Origin: Limnanthes douglasii subsp. nivea
Lineage: Eukaryota; Streptophyta; Magnoliopsida; Brassicales; Limnanthaceae
NCBI GenBank assembly: GCA_036936605.1
Contig: JAUPFV010000005.1
Span: 57,122,742 to 57,186,741 of the forward strand
DNA length: 64,000 nucleotides
Direction of reading: 5' to 3'
Positions 1 through 11,842 of this stretch are shown one piece after another. The notes below the pieces were generated by a model, which saw nothing but the letters and a program-made list of their open reading frames with translations, did no database searches and was not told where the DNA came from. Each line of letters begins with the position of its first letter. Within the stretch, counting starts at the first letter, position 1. A program made the translations under genes and the position numbers.

Positions 1-2779
1 ATTAAGGTTCGTCTATAATATCTTACTAATAAGCATCAAATTGTTTCTGTGGATAGATACAAAATGCCTGACAATATTCTTCTCTAATAAAGAGTTTATG
101 TGAGGTTACCAAAGTAATAGTATGACCCTTGTGTGGCCTCCAAAAAGTAGACTTTATAAAATATTGCGATAATATGAGATATAATTCTTTATTGACATAT
201 TAATAGATGAATTTTTATTGACAAAAGATATCACTTGAATCATCTAATAATGGCTGACTATCCTCATTTACTATGTCCATATTAATGGTGATATGTATGA
301 TAACTTTAAAAAGAGGAGGGGACTCTATCGAAGCAACATTATCTCTTTTTATTTGTATATGTTAAAGTCTTCATAAATAGTTTAAACAAAAACGTAGAAC
401 TAGTAATGTTATATATCATTGGAGGGGTAAAATACACAAAGTAGTATATATGTGATTTTCTAACGATGTAAGTGTTATTTTTTTGTCATGGTGAATCGGT
501 TTTCCTTATCCTTGTGTCTAATGTATTAGATGAATTTAGGATTATATCTCATGTTGAAGTTAGTATCAAGGTTAGTTGATGATCTTAGGGTTGTATTGAT
601 TATCATTCGAAATTTTGAAATTAACTTTTTTTAAAATATTAGAATTTCTATCATTATGATATTTTATCATGTACGAACCATCTCTTTTTTGTAGATAAAA
701 TATTCACTCGTGTTGCTCCATGGACATCTGAAAATTATTATATACGATGGAATTCAGCTTATTAAATTGATTTTATTTATCGGCATGTTTACTTAGCTCT
801 ATTATCTATACTCCTGTCTAAGGTAAAACAAAAACTTAATCATACTTTTATTAATTTTATGGTCATGAAAATATATGATACAAAAGTTCAAGTAATTTTG
901 GAATATTATTATAATCATTTTATATGATTACAGGCTTGATGTTTGTTATCTTATAATCTGGAATAGGTGATTGTTGTTACAAATGTTTGGAACATAGTTA
1001 ATAATGCATAAACTTTATCATGGTTAAACTTGATTAAAATTGAGAGAATCAAAAAAGATAATTATTAGAATCCAAAATAAGGGTTATTCTTATCGTGATC
1101 CTTCAAAAAACCTTCATTAACTTGTAGCATATTGTCGAATGTCAATATTTTAAAAAACATTAATGACAATGAGTCAAGTTTGCTTTTATTTGACCACTCA
1201 TCTTCCAGAATCATATGTGGCTATATATAAGATCAATAATATATGGGATGCTCGTATAAGTAACAATAACATGATCTTCAAAATAATCAATAACGATCAT
1301 TGGATATAGTCGATATGTGGCATATTATGTAAAATCATAAAAGTGTTCATGTGGTAGAGGTTCAAGAACTTTATGTGTCCCTTTCACCCACTTGATACTT
1401 CTACGGAAGATAGTCGTATTTAGATCTATAAGTGGGTTCAAACTTTATTCACTATTAAATCTCCTTACTAATATTTGAGACCAAAACAACCTCATATCAT
1501 ATAGTGCATTAGACTGAAGAAGCTTACTATATAAGACAAGTTCATAATTTACGACATTGGAACTCATGATTCTGAAGTATTTTCCAAAAAGAGAGTAAAA
1601 ATGTAAACTACTTGTTGTTTTAATGTAATTTCTCGAAAGATATCTGGAATGGTTTTAAAATTTGATTGGAATTTAGTTGGTTCATCTCAATTTACACTTA
1701 ATATTTCACGACCGTAATAAAATACGATTTTTCAAAGAATTTTATTTACTTCGGTTATTTATCATGTGTGACACCAAAAAAGATTACTAATTTTAGGGGT
1801 TCTCTTTCTCATACTTTAACGGTTTCTAATAAAAAATATTCAAAAATCCCATATAAATTAGTGTAGACGATCGAGAGTTATGTTTCCTCTTTTTTTTATA
1901 TGTTGTCTTCAAGTATTATGGACCAAAACTCTAATACATTTATAAAATTGAATATTATAAATCGACATGCATCGAAAGAGTTTTGCATAATATCTAAAAT
2001 TATCCTAGTGTACATGAATTGTTTAAATTAAATTTGAATAAGCAACAAATAAAGGTGTCGGAAGGATACCAACAGCTAAAAGTCCACAGATTTATGTTTG
2101 GAACGACGAAGAAGATAGTTTAGTAAGAAAAGATGTTTATTTTCACCTTTAGTCTAAAATCCTAAAAACAATAAAAATGTCAATTTAGGAAATTGGAGAC
2201 AAAAACTAAAATTTTCTTGTTTTTAAGAGAATATTTATATCCTATTTCTCTTCACTATATTCGTGAGCTTCAAACTTTATGATCTAATGAGCTAATTCCT
2301 ACAAGGGATCCTCACTTCACTAAGCTCGTAATTTCTAATAACTTTAGTGTTGGACTAAAGGGATTTACGTGTGAATCCAACTTTATCTCAACTAGTATGT
2401 ACACTAAAATACCCGTAATATTCCTATAATTACTCGAGGGTCTAATTCAAATTAATTGTGATTATATTTAAATAAATAAACTACAACTACAATAATTAGG
2501 ATGCTATAAACGGGTGAGATATTATAATTTGTGATCTTTGTCTTGACTATAATGAAAGTTTTTAAAAGTCAATATATTCACATTGAATGAAATCGTTTTT
2601 ATATATGAGCTCTGTATATATTAGCATGTTATCTTGTAAGTTAAATATGAATTTAAAAATCGATTATTCAATTTTCTTTAGATAACCTATCGAGAATTAA
2701 AATTGAATTTTAATATATCGATTTCACTCTTGTTACACTAGTAGCACTAGAATACTTTTCCAAATAGGTAGAGACATAA
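1..2779. other. AT-rich intergenic stretch, no gene recognised
   Basis: No reading frame of useful length and no domain that I recognise on either strand. The sequence is AT-rich and full of stops. It lies directly upstream of a decayed gypsy integrase, so part of it may be the older body of that element, but I cannot align it to gag, protease or RT by eye. Confidence 0.5.
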
Positions 2780-3400
2780 CCGTTGACTATAATATGATCC
2801 CACGAAACTGTAAACTGCATCCAAAATAACATTTTTAGCACGTATGGGATCACCAAGGTCTTAACCTATGATAACGGGACGCATTTCCATAACGAGGAAC
2901 TAGCATTATTTAGTCAGAAACGTGGCATCTAAGAAATGTTTTTTTTCTACATTTCCTCCACACAAAAAATAAGAAATTTTACTTAATCAATCAAACTATT
3001 ATAACTAGGATACGCCACCTCATTAAGCGTTTTGTAGAGAATTTGACTAGATTTCTCTAAAAAATACCATAGTCTATGAGATGGAGGTCGTGATACCAAC
3101 ATAAATATTTATGTCTTCCTTATGCATGTCAAACTAAAATGAATGAATAAACAAGTGTAGCCAAAGTTCCAAACTGGACATTGTCAAGGAAAATTATATC
3201 AAAACAAAACTGAGAATGAGCATTACCAAACACTATTTCACAATAGATACGACTATAAGATTCACTTTCGTGAATTCCAAATAGAAGAGCTCTTTAGAAT
3301 AGTTTTTATTTTCACAAAAAAATATACATGAGCAAGGTAGGGCCAAACTGGTTTAGACTGTACATTGGGAAAGCTAGACAAAGCCTAATATTTATAAACT
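2780..3400 (+). pseudogene. decayed Ty3/gypsy integrase fragment
   Basis: Broken remains of a retrotransposon integrase. A frame around 2863-2930 reads like the second catalytic-Asp block (TYDNGTHFHNEELA, where intact elements have TDNGPQF). At about 2986-3045 another frame gives TIITRIRHLIKR, the helix that follows the catalytic Glu. Near 3075-3115 YEMEVVIPT resembles the YGMEAVxPxE motif, and near 3342-3390 GPNW resembles the C-terminal GPDWEGPY motif. The blocks are in the right order but different frames, separated by stops, and the region around the catalytic Glu is unreadable. It is older than the three gypsy elements downstream. No LTR could be assigned to it. Confidence 0.6.
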
Positions 3401-4302
3401 ATTGATGTATGTACAGATGGTGTGATTTTTGTACTTCGGTAGTGCATGTAGTTTTTAATGAGGTACTCTATTATGAATAAATTTTGATGCCATCTTAGTA
3501 TGCTCATATATTTCTATATTATAATTTTGAATGGATAGCGGCTTATAAGCCATAAACTTGAAATGTGCTCAATAAACCGAGTGTGTAAAACCAAATTTAC
3601 CCCCAAGTCATAAAATTAAAACATGTGAAACAACTCCCATACCCAACCATTTAATATGTAAAGTGGCTCATATATACATGCATCCAATATGCAAAGTGGC
3701 CCCAACCTATAGAACCAAACATGTGAAACGACTCTGATGTCGGACCACCTAATCTGCAACATGCATCTTATGCCATAACATCGAACATGCCACATGACCC
3801 AAGAGTCAAAACACCAAAAATTGACAAAATGACTTCCGCATTAAAGGACCATGTGCATAGTCCTTAAGCAAGATTTATGCATCGACCACCAACCTCTACA
3901 TTTGAGACTAATCACCCTAACAAAGGTATGATACCCTTGATGTTTGTGAAAATACATAAAATATCTAAGCAAAACATCACTTTTTTTCTTAACGAACTTA
4001 TAGAATTATCACATATATATACACGAAGTAAAAAATGGGAGGTGTTCCCGGCCCAAGCTAAAGTTAACTGATTTAAAAGACTTGTTCCAATTGAACGAGT
4101 AGCAAAAAAAACTATTTTACTAAATGAGCATCAGTTACATGTATCAATATACATCCAATATTCCATAATTTACTATAGTAATGCTATATTTGTCCAAAAA
4201 TTAAACATGTTATGTCTCAAAAAGAGAATGTCAACCTTTATTCAAGTGTTGTTTCAAAATTGACAAAGAGCATACCTTAAAGTATATATAAAATACATAA
4301 AG
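3401..4302. other. intergenic DNA with short diverged repeats
   Basis: No gene seen. Between about 3619 and 3735 the motif AACATGTGAAACRACTC occurs twice (3619 and 3717) and ATATGYAAAGTGGC occurs twice (about 3653 and 3688), which looks like an old short tandem repeat. A 64-codon open frame at 3877-4071 has no recognisable domain. The stretch ends at the AAAAA target-site copy (4303-4307) of gypsy element 1. Confidence 0.45.
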
Positions 4303-4307
4303 AAAAA

Positions 4308-5124
4308 TGATAAGGGGAATTCCCCAGGACACGAGCAAAGAGCACTGGGAGATGTGATTATGATGAGCAGAGAAAAAGAGAACGATTTATATGGCTTGGA
4401 TGAGCTCGACATCAGGTCAACATCAATAATGGATAACGCGAAAGAGGTCGATAAGAGGATTGGTAGATACTGTGGATGATCTCCAAGAGATAGTGAGCTC
4501 GTCAATGAACCAAGCTCAACGATGCATAGAGAATGATAACGGAAGAAAACTTAAGAGCAGGCATGGTGTTACTTAACTCAAGATCATAATGAGCTCGGTG
4601 AGGTAAAAGAAGAGTTGATCGACTGAATTCAAGCTCAAAACGAGCTCGATGACGACATAGTAGAGTTGATCGACTAAAACAAGGAAGATGGAAAAAGGAA
4701 AGGACTTGAGCGCGTCATAAGTCAGCTCGAGCTCAGCACAACAGATCGAACTGGGTTCTGAGCTCGAGTTTAAGCTAAACAAATTAGGTCGACTCTGGTG
4801 TTCTTAAAAAGAAGAGTTCAACTCAGAATAAAGTGTAGATTGCACTCAGGGCTTTTATTTGTAATGTTAACATACGATTCAATCCACGGGTTTAAGGCGT
4901 GTCAGTAATCCACAATTATAGGGATAGTAGTGGTAACAGTTGTTAGTTCCATAATTATAGGGATAATGGTTAAAGTGGGTTAGTGGCACTTTTAGCGTAA
5001 CCAAATGTAACTACCCATTTGTCTGTATATTATAAATAGGGAAAACCTATTGATGAATAAAGGGATCTCTTTCTTGACTAAAACATAGTAGACTACTTTG
5101 GCAGAACTTGTTAGTTCCTTAACA
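4308..5124 (+). repeat. 5' LTR of gypsy element 1 (817 bp)
   Basis: Begins TGATAAGG and ends CCTTAACA, matching the 3' LTR at 14850-15668 with scattered substitutions and small indels. It contains about six GAGCTC hexamers (near 4398, 4494, 4592, 4641, 4726, 4758), far more than expected. An AATAAAG near 4826 could be a polyadenylation signal. From 4811 onward the LTR is duplicated again at 5399. Confidence 0.93.
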
Positions 5125-5965
5125 AATTTGGCGTCGTCTGTGGGAACTCTTTAACCAATCACCATGGTGGTCACTAGGTTAGGAATTGAGAGAGATAATC
5201 AGAAAACTAGCGAAACAACAACTCATCGGAGGAGAACTGTAAGTCGTCTCGACCCTATGATTCCTCAAGAGATCAATCCTTTGATACCCCCATCAACGGT
5301 GGTAGCAGAGGGACCTCTGGTCCAAACAGGCACTGCTCCCAGGAAAGACACTCATCCTCATCAAACTGATAATGCGTTGGGAGCCCAAAGAGCTGCAAGA
5401 AGAGTTTAGCTCAGAATAAAGTGTAGATTTCACTCAGAGCTTTTATTTTTAATTTTAACACACAATTCAATCCACAGGTTTAAGGCGTATTAGTAATCCA
5501 CGATTATAGGGATAATAGTGGTAACAGTTGTTAGTTCCATAATTATAGGGATAATGGTTAAAGTGGGTTAGTGGTGCTTTTAGTGTAACCGAATGTAACT
5601 ACCCACTCGTCTGTATATTATAAATATGGAAAACCTATTGATGAATAAAGGGATATATTTATTGACTAAAACATAGTAGACTACTTTGGCAGAACTTCTT
5701 AGTTCCTTAACAAATTTGGCACCATCTGTGGGAACTCTTTAACCAATCACCATGGTGGTCACTAGGTCAGGAATTGACAGAGATAATCGGGAAACTAGCG
5801 AAACAACAATTCACCGGAGGAGAACTGTAAGTCATCTCGACCCTACGATTCCTCAAGAGATCAATCATTTGATACCCCCATCCTCTGGTCCAAACAGGCA
5901 CTGCTCCCAAGGAAGAGACTCATCCTCATCAAACTAATAATACGTTGGGAGCCTAAAGAGCTGCA
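4811..5965 (+). repeat. tandem duplication of LTR end, primer site and gag start (588-bp unit)
   Basis: Unit 1 runs 4811-5398 and unit 2 from 5399 to about 5965. Three markers give the same 588-bp spacing: GAAGAGTT at 4811 and 5399, the primer-binding site at 5127 and 5715, and the gag ATG at 5164 and 5752. Unit 2 lacks about 20 bp present in unit 1 near 5290-5312. The junction joins gag sequence ending in GCTGCAAGAAG to LTR sequence with AAGAAG, so a few bases of microhomology were used. Unit 1 therefore reads into a dead-end gag start (5164-5409), and unit 2 leads into the rest of gag. The primer sites have diverged: unit 2 has GGCACCATCTG where unit 1 has GGCGTCGTCTG, as expected from CpG decay. 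Confidence 0.9.
5127..5144 (+). promoter_or_regulatory. primer-binding site of gypsy element 1 (first copy)
   Basis: TTTGGCGTCGTCTGTGGG starts two bases after the LTR end. TTGGCGCCGTCTGTGGG-like sequences are common at this place in plant gypsy elements. I cannot name the primer tRNA with certainty from sequence alone. Confidence 0.7.
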
Positions 5966-7290
5966 GAAGCCGTACCACCGAATGACTCAGCAGCTCTCCA
6001 ACTTGAGCAACGACTCCAAAATTTGCAGGAAGAGTAGCTGGAAATATTGCTTGAACGTGACGCTAGAGAGCAAGCTATGCATGCTACCATGGCAGGTATG
6101 AACGACGCTATTCATGCTCTAACTGCGAGAATCAAGGGTGCAAGCAAGACTCATCAGCCATCAGGGCTAGAGGCAAGTAAGGTTAACATGACTGATCGCC
6201 CTTCTAAAAGAGACGAGAAACGGGAAGGTGAAGGAGAAAGCGGGGGGAAAAATCGTAACAGAGGATCACGTGACGAGGCTAACTAAACATCTACCAAACG
6301 AGCCCGAGAAGAAGAGGACCTCCGTTATAACCAGATCCGCCCGAAATTATCAGCTTATATATTGAAGGAATCACCGTTTTCAGAGAAAATCCTAGAGTTC
6401 CAACTGCCGAGAAAATTCGATCCATTCAGGATGGAAGCTTATGACGGAACAAGGGACCCAGAGAGGCACTTAGAGTAGTACAGGAACATGATGATGGCTT
6501 TCAATCCTGACGATGCAATGCTATACCGAGAATTGTCCATGACCCTTAAAGGTAACGCTATGGATTGGTTCGGTGGCTTACCGAAGGGGTCTATCGATGA
6601 TTTTGCTAGACTATGGAAAGCGTTTATAGAGACGTTCGTGGGCAACAAGGAACTCAAACGCAAGCGAGATTCGATCATGGATCTTTATCAACGTCGAGGT
6701 GAGTCTCTCAAAAGTTATGTTAGACGATTTGTTCATACCATGAATGCCTTACCAGATCTAGCTAAGAACATGACTGTAGCCTCTTTGAAACGAGGGCTCA
6801 AAAGGAGAAGGGAGCTATATGCAGATCTTATTAGGTTCCCTACTGAAAACATGGGAGATCTGCTTCCAATAGCAGACACTTTTATCAGAGTTGAGGATGC
6901 TAGAAGAGGAGCGTCACCCGAGCGGCGTGAGCAAGAGGTGAAGGATAGTGGTTCAGAACGGAAAAAGTTTGAAGATTAACCAAGGAGGGACTATCATCGA
7001 AGATCTCAACAGCTCGACCAACCTAGTAGACGTTTCACTCCATTAACAAAGGCTATTTCGATAATCTATGACCGAACAAAGGGGCGTACAAGGTACCAAG
7101 ATCCGTAAAAAATGAGTGCACATGGGTTTAAACGATCTAATATGTCTACTGTGCGTATCACCATGACCATGGGCACTCGACTGATGAATACTGGAAGCTA
7201 AAGGATGAAATACAGCGATTGATAGACAATGGTGAATTGATTCAGTATATCAAACGAACTCATCCAGATCAACATGAAGAAGCTCGCCCT
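5752..7290 (+). pseudogene. gag: gag of gypsy element 1, broken
   Basis: Would encode the structural polyprotein of the particle. The start MVVTRSGI is the second copy of a duplicated 5' end; the first copy is at 5164. The capsid-like retrotransposon gag domain is readable at 6488-6900 (DWFGGLP, then a conserved R-x-F-x-x-T-M block). The frame is cut by stops near 5935, 6035, 6283, 6476 and 6979. A zinc-knuckle equivalent lies at 7150-7191 with the spacing C-x2-H-x4-H-x4-Y; the last position is Tyr where the other two elements have Cys, a single-base change. Gag of this element cannot be made in one piece. Confidence 0.85.
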
Positions 7291-7514
7291 CTAAATACTG
7301 AAAAACCAACACTTGGAGAGGGGCAAGAAGCCAATAAGCAGCAATAGTCACTAACCATAGCATGGGGAAGTTTGGCTACTGGACATGGGTCTACCCCGCA
7401 TAAGCGAGCTAAAAATAAGTTCGGGTTTATGAAATAGATGAAAGTTCTTATCAGAATTACAGAGACCCGGTCATCGATCTCACTTTCAATGATGATGATC
7501 TCAGGGGCTTAATT

Positions 7515-7886
7515 TTGCCCCATGAAGATGTTCTAACTGTTCATTTGGATATAGGAGGAGTAATGGTAACAAGAGTATTGGTCGATGGAGGAAGCTCGGC
7601 GAATATTATTTTTAAGGGGAGTTTTGATCACATGAATCCGTATCGACCTACTCAGCAAACCTTGGTAGGGTATGAAGGAAAATTTTCACAATGTGTTGGG
7701 GAGGTCGAGCTGGTTGTTAAAGTCGGATATGGAGCTATAAAGAAGGAATTAAAGACGCTATTTTTTATCTTTGACGCGCCGAGTCCTTATCATGCGATCA
7801 TCGGACGACCAAGGCTTCATAGGATAGAAGCAACGCCATGCACATATCGGCAATGCATTAAGTATCCACTGGGTAGCTTGACATGA
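7515..7886 (+). pseudogene. pol: retroviral-type aspartic protease region, gypsy element 1
   Basis: A 123-residue open segment. It carries the active-site block VLVDGGSSANI and, 60-70 residues later, the flap/second motif ending in YHAIIGRP, both typical of plant gypsy proteases that mature Gag-Pol. The active-site triplet reads D-G-G instead of D-T/S-G; variants like this occur in plant gypsy elements, so it need not mean loss. The segment ends with CIKYPLGSLT followed by a stop, and reading frame is lost before RT. Confidence 0.8.
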
Positions 7887-8020
7887 ATAATCTGAGGTAG
7901 TCAAAGGAACGTGCGAACGTGTTATGCGATCACATTAGATCCTTCAAAACCCATTCAATAGCAATTAAATGGTAGGGGGACATTGTTCCAGTTGTAACAA
8001 GTCTTACCTCGCCAGAACCT

Positions 8021-9550
8021 GTGGATGATCCACGCGAAAATGAGGATTCACCCACAACAGATGTTACGACAACGGATACAATCATAGCTGCTAATAAAGT
8101 GATACGCTTGGGGAATAAACTGACTTCAGAGTTAAAGGTACAATTTGTGGATTTATTAGCTAAGAATTTAGATGTATTTGCTTGGGAGGCAGCTGACGTT
8201 TCAGGAGTAATCATTCCAATTATAAGTCATGAGTTGGCTATCAATCCATGCGCTAAACCAGTGCGGCAGAAACGAAGAGCATTTCCAGCTAAGAAGCAGG
8301 CTGCAATTTTGGCAGAGGTCACAAAGCTCACTCGATTGGGGCATATTCGAAAAGCAAGGTATCCGGTCTGGATAGTTAATCCGATCTTAGTTAAAAAGAA
8401 GAGCGGGAAATGGAGAATGTGTGTGGATTTTACCGATTTGAACCAGGCATGTCCGAATGATGCTTTTCCATTACCAAGGATAGATCAGCTCGTTGATTCA
8501 ACTTTAGGTTGCAAATTTCTATCTTTTATGGATGCGTATTCGGGATATAATGAGATTTACATGCACCCGTCTGATCAAGAGCACGCAACTTTTCAAACCG
8601 AGTGGGGCCTCTATTGTTATGCGGTCATGCCCTTTGGGTTGAAGAATGCGGGATCAACATATCAAAGGCTAGTTAATCATATTTTTCGGGATCATTTAGG
8701 GCAACTTTTGGAAGCGTATATTGATGACATGATTGTTAAAACTCATGAAGAGGAGAAACACCTTAGCACTTTACAGGTTGTTTTTTATTTATTACGCAAG
8801 TATAACCTAAAGCTTACCCCAGAAAAAATGTTCTTTTTGTGTGGCCAAGGGCAAATTCCTTGGCTATGTGGTAAATCAGCACGACATTGAGGCAGATCCG
8901 GTTCAATTAAGTGTGATTTTGCAAATGGAACCGCCAAGGAATGTTAAGGAAGTCAAATGTCTCACAGGAAGGTTAGCAGCCCTTTCAAGGTTCATCTCGT
9001 GAGCCTCAGATAAAATCATCCCTTTTTTGAAGTATTGCGGGGTGCCAAGAAATTTGCGTGGACAGAGGAGTTCGACAAGGCTTTTGATGACATGAATAAA
9101 TATCGTACGTCTCTTGAGATTTTATCTACCCCTGCACCAGAAGAGTCGTTGTTTATGTACTTGGAAGTATCGCCTTTCTCTGTAAGTTCGGTTCTTGTAC
9201 GTGATCAAAAGGGGAAACAACAGCCTGTGTATTACACAAGTAAAACGTTGACAAATGCAGAGACAAGGTATTTGAACCTTGAGAAATTGGCATTAAGCTT
9301 GGTTGTTGCAACTAGGAGAATGAGGCCATATGTTCAAGGGCATGTTATCACGGTGCAAACTGCATATCCTTTGCAAACAGTCCTGCAAAAGTCCAATATT
9401 TCTCGCAGATTAACCAAATAGAGCATAGAGCTGGGGGAATATGATATTCCTTTTGAGCCACGTGTAGCTATAAAGGGGCATGCAATTGCGGATTTTTTAG
9501 CTGAGTTTAACTCGTCAAGGGAAGAGTATGATGAGGAAGGCGACGAACGT
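8021..9550 (+). pseudogene. pol: reverse transcriptase and first RNase H, gypsy element 1
   Basis: RT palm motifs are clear: WRMCVDFTDLNQACP, LSFMDAYSGYN, MPFGLKNAGSTYQRL and the catalytic YIDDM (about 8720). A frameshift near 8830-8845, in a T-rich run, breaks the thumb; the next frame continues with GRLAALSRFIS to a stop at 9000. The first RNase H follows at 9035-9421 (PVYYTSKTL, LEKLALSLV, RMRPY). Another stop (TAG, 9419-9421) separates this from the connection piece that leads into the second RNase H. All parts are co-linear with element 2, where the same region is one long frame. Confidence 0.9.
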
Positions 9551-9556
9551 ACGGTC

Positions 9557-10408
9557 AGGTTTCATCAATGGATTATTGAAGTAGATGGTACATCTTCAAC
9601 AACAGGGGGAGGTGCAGGCATTGTGGTCAGAACTCCCACAGGAGAGGAGATTAAACAGGCAGTGCGTTTCAATTTTCAGGTTACAAATAATGCTGCGGAA
9701 TATGAAGCTGCCCTATGTGGTATGAAGTTTGCTTTGATATGTGGAGCTCGAGCTATCAAAATCAGATCTGATTCTCAGTTGGTGGTGAATCAAGCACAGG
9801 GCCATTATGACGTTAAGCAATATAGCATCAAGGAATATATCGTAATTCTCAAAGAATATGAGTTCAAGTTTACTCACGTTTCTTATGAACAGATCCCTCG
9901 GAGAGATAATTCGGCAACTGAAATTTTGGCAAAGACATCAGCTGCGGCAGAGCATCCAGCAATTTTGGTCCAGCAAGTCCCTGCGACAGAGCTGATTTTA
10001 ACGGTCGCTACGGTTGATTCGTCTATTAACAATGATGATTGGCTGACTCCATACCTCCATTATCTTAATCAAGGAGCGTTTCCTGAAGGTCAGATTGAGG
10101 ATCGTGCATTGCAAATCAGAGCGGCTAAGTATTGTGTCCTTGATGATATTTTATATAGGAAAAGCTCAACCAGACCCCTGATTCGTTGTCTTGATCGAAT
10201 TGAAGCTAATTCTGTGTTAGAAGATCTACACTCGGGAGAAGCAGGGGCTCATTGTGGACACCAAACTTTAATTCGACGATTCTTGCTCGTTGGATATTAT
10301 TGGCATGAGCTAGCAAATGATGCTGAGAATCTCGTCTTGCACTGTCATAAGTGTCAAGAATACTCAAACACGCAACATAAACCGAGCGAGCCCGAGCTCA
10401 AGAGGTAG
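9557..10408 (+). pseudogene. pol: second (archaeal-type) RNase H and integrase zinc domain, gypsy element 1
   Basis: The segment holds a second RNase H-like fold: IEVDGTSS...GGGAGIV at the start, NNAAEYEAALCGM in the middle and IRSDSQLVVNQ, giving the D-E-D acidic set. This duplicated RNase H is the hallmark of the Tat branch. The last 100 residues form the HHCC zinc domain of integrase (H in LHSGEAGAHCGH, CHKCQEY). The frame ends with a stop at 10408, just before a deletion in integrase. Confidence 0.88.
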
Positions 10409-11242
10409 GACCTCTGCCAATGACCACAGGCAAGCGATAGTTTCTCATTGTGGCAGTCGATTATTTTTCAAAATGGGTAGAAGCTAAAGCTTTATTTAGA
10501 ACCCGAGCTCAATTGGTATGTGATTTTATACTCAATCAAATTCTGACTCGGTATGGCATTCCACGAATTTTAAAGACAGACAATGGGCCTCAATTTCAAA
10601 ATTCGGTCCTTACGAACTTCTGTGAACGGTATGGGATTCTCCAGTATTTTTCCACCCCTTATTATCCTCAGACAAACGGGCAGGTAGAGGTCACCAACCT
10701 GAACGTTGTTAGAAGAGATAAAGAAAAAGTCGGAAGGAGCCAAGGGAAAATGGCCAGACAAGTTGGCAGAGGTTCTATGGGCTTATAGGACCACCTCGCG
10801 TTCTACAACAGGTGATACACTTTTTGCTGTGGTATATGGAGCTGAAGCAGTTATCCTAGCAGAAGTCATGGTACCGAGCCATATGATTCAGCACTATGAC
10901 GAAGAAGCAAATCTTATAGCCAGGTCAACGTCACTGGATCTAATTGACGAAAGACAAGACCAGGCCAGGGTTCGAGCAGAGCATTATCGAAGTCTCATGA
11001 GAGGATGTTTCAATGCTCGGTTGAAGCCAATATCATTTAAGGAAGGTGACTTGGTCTTGAAAAAGGTGTTTCAGGGTTCCGGTAGCGGCGCAAGTGGTAA
11101 GTTAGGACCGGATTGGGAAGGCCCATACTCAGTTATGTCGGTAGGACACCATGGCGCGTACAGATTGGTAGATCAAGAAGGTCAAGCACTCAAATATCCT
11201 TGGAATGTTAACCACCTAAAATTGTATCGCCAAAATTTATAA
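10409..11242 (+). pseudogene. pol: integrase core and C-terminal domain, gypsy element 1, frameshifted
   Basis: The core has the three catalytic blocks: VDYFSKWVEAK, KTDNGPQFQN and NGQVEVTN (D, D, E). A shift near 10700-10710 moves translation into another frame, which carries VLWAYRTT, YGAEAVI and the C-terminal GPDWEGPYSV and HPWN-like PWNVNHLKLY motifs to the stop at 11240. Between the zinc domain and the core, about 10409-10449, the usual DxxGPLP segment is shortened: only PLPMTTGKR can be read, compared with the intact stretch in element 2 (37969-38050), so some 40-80 bp are gone. It cannot make a working enzyme. Confidence 0.88.
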
Positions 11243-11842
11243 GATGTAAAGATGCACTCTTTTTTTTCTCTGATGGCGCGGGGAGATTTTTTACTGAGGC
11301 ATCTACGAACAAGATTTTGAGTCTTTTTAATATAATTCATTGTTTTCGCCAAATGTGTGTGGGAGTTTTACTTTTATAACCAGCGAATGGGTCAATGACC
11401 ACGCCTTTGTAAGGCTACGCAACAGACCATACTGAGTCCAGACTAAGTGTCTATAAATGCGAACGGGCTAATTTGCCACGCCTATGGGCTACACAATGAC
11501 CCTACTGTGTCTATACTTTGTACTGGGTACATTAGAGAACTGGTCAAAGACCAAGTCTGAAAAGACCACGCAATAGGGTCCATAAGATCTCTCCGCGAGA
11601 AAGCTATCATGACACATGTTGTCTAAGCTATGCAATGAGCCATACTGAGCTCGGGGTTATAAAAAGTTTCCGGATAACTCAGCACACATATGCTCTACAT
11701 TTATCAACATATGTTTGGAATAATGATTGAAGAAAATTATGCATCAATTCGAAATAATGGGTCCAGATAGAAGCAGTACCAAAAGTTTAATACCATCAAA
11801 AGAGAAGACAACAATAGAGTTCAATAGAAATAAGCGAGAACA
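11243..11842. repeat. spacer between pol and antisense gene, with imperfect repeats, element 1
   Basis: About 600 bp without coding sequence between the converging stop codons of pol (11242) and the antisense gene (11843). It holds three imperfect copies of a motif: GGCTACGCAACAGACCATAC near 11412, GGCTACACAATGACCCTAC near 11487 and AGCTATGCAATGAGCCATAC near 11623. Short hairpins such as GCCTT-TGT-AAGGC (near 11404) lie in it. Repeats occupy the corresponding spacer in elements 2 and 3. Confidence 0.65.

Noticed and set aside
3877..4071. 64-residue ORF upstream of element 1
   Set aside because: No recognisable domain, AT-rich, no promoter or neighbour to support it.
4254..4782. Minus-strand ORFs of 69-83 residues in the 5' LTR of element 1
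   Set aside because: They span the LTR border and lie in non-coding LTR sequence; the 3' LTR does not preserve them.
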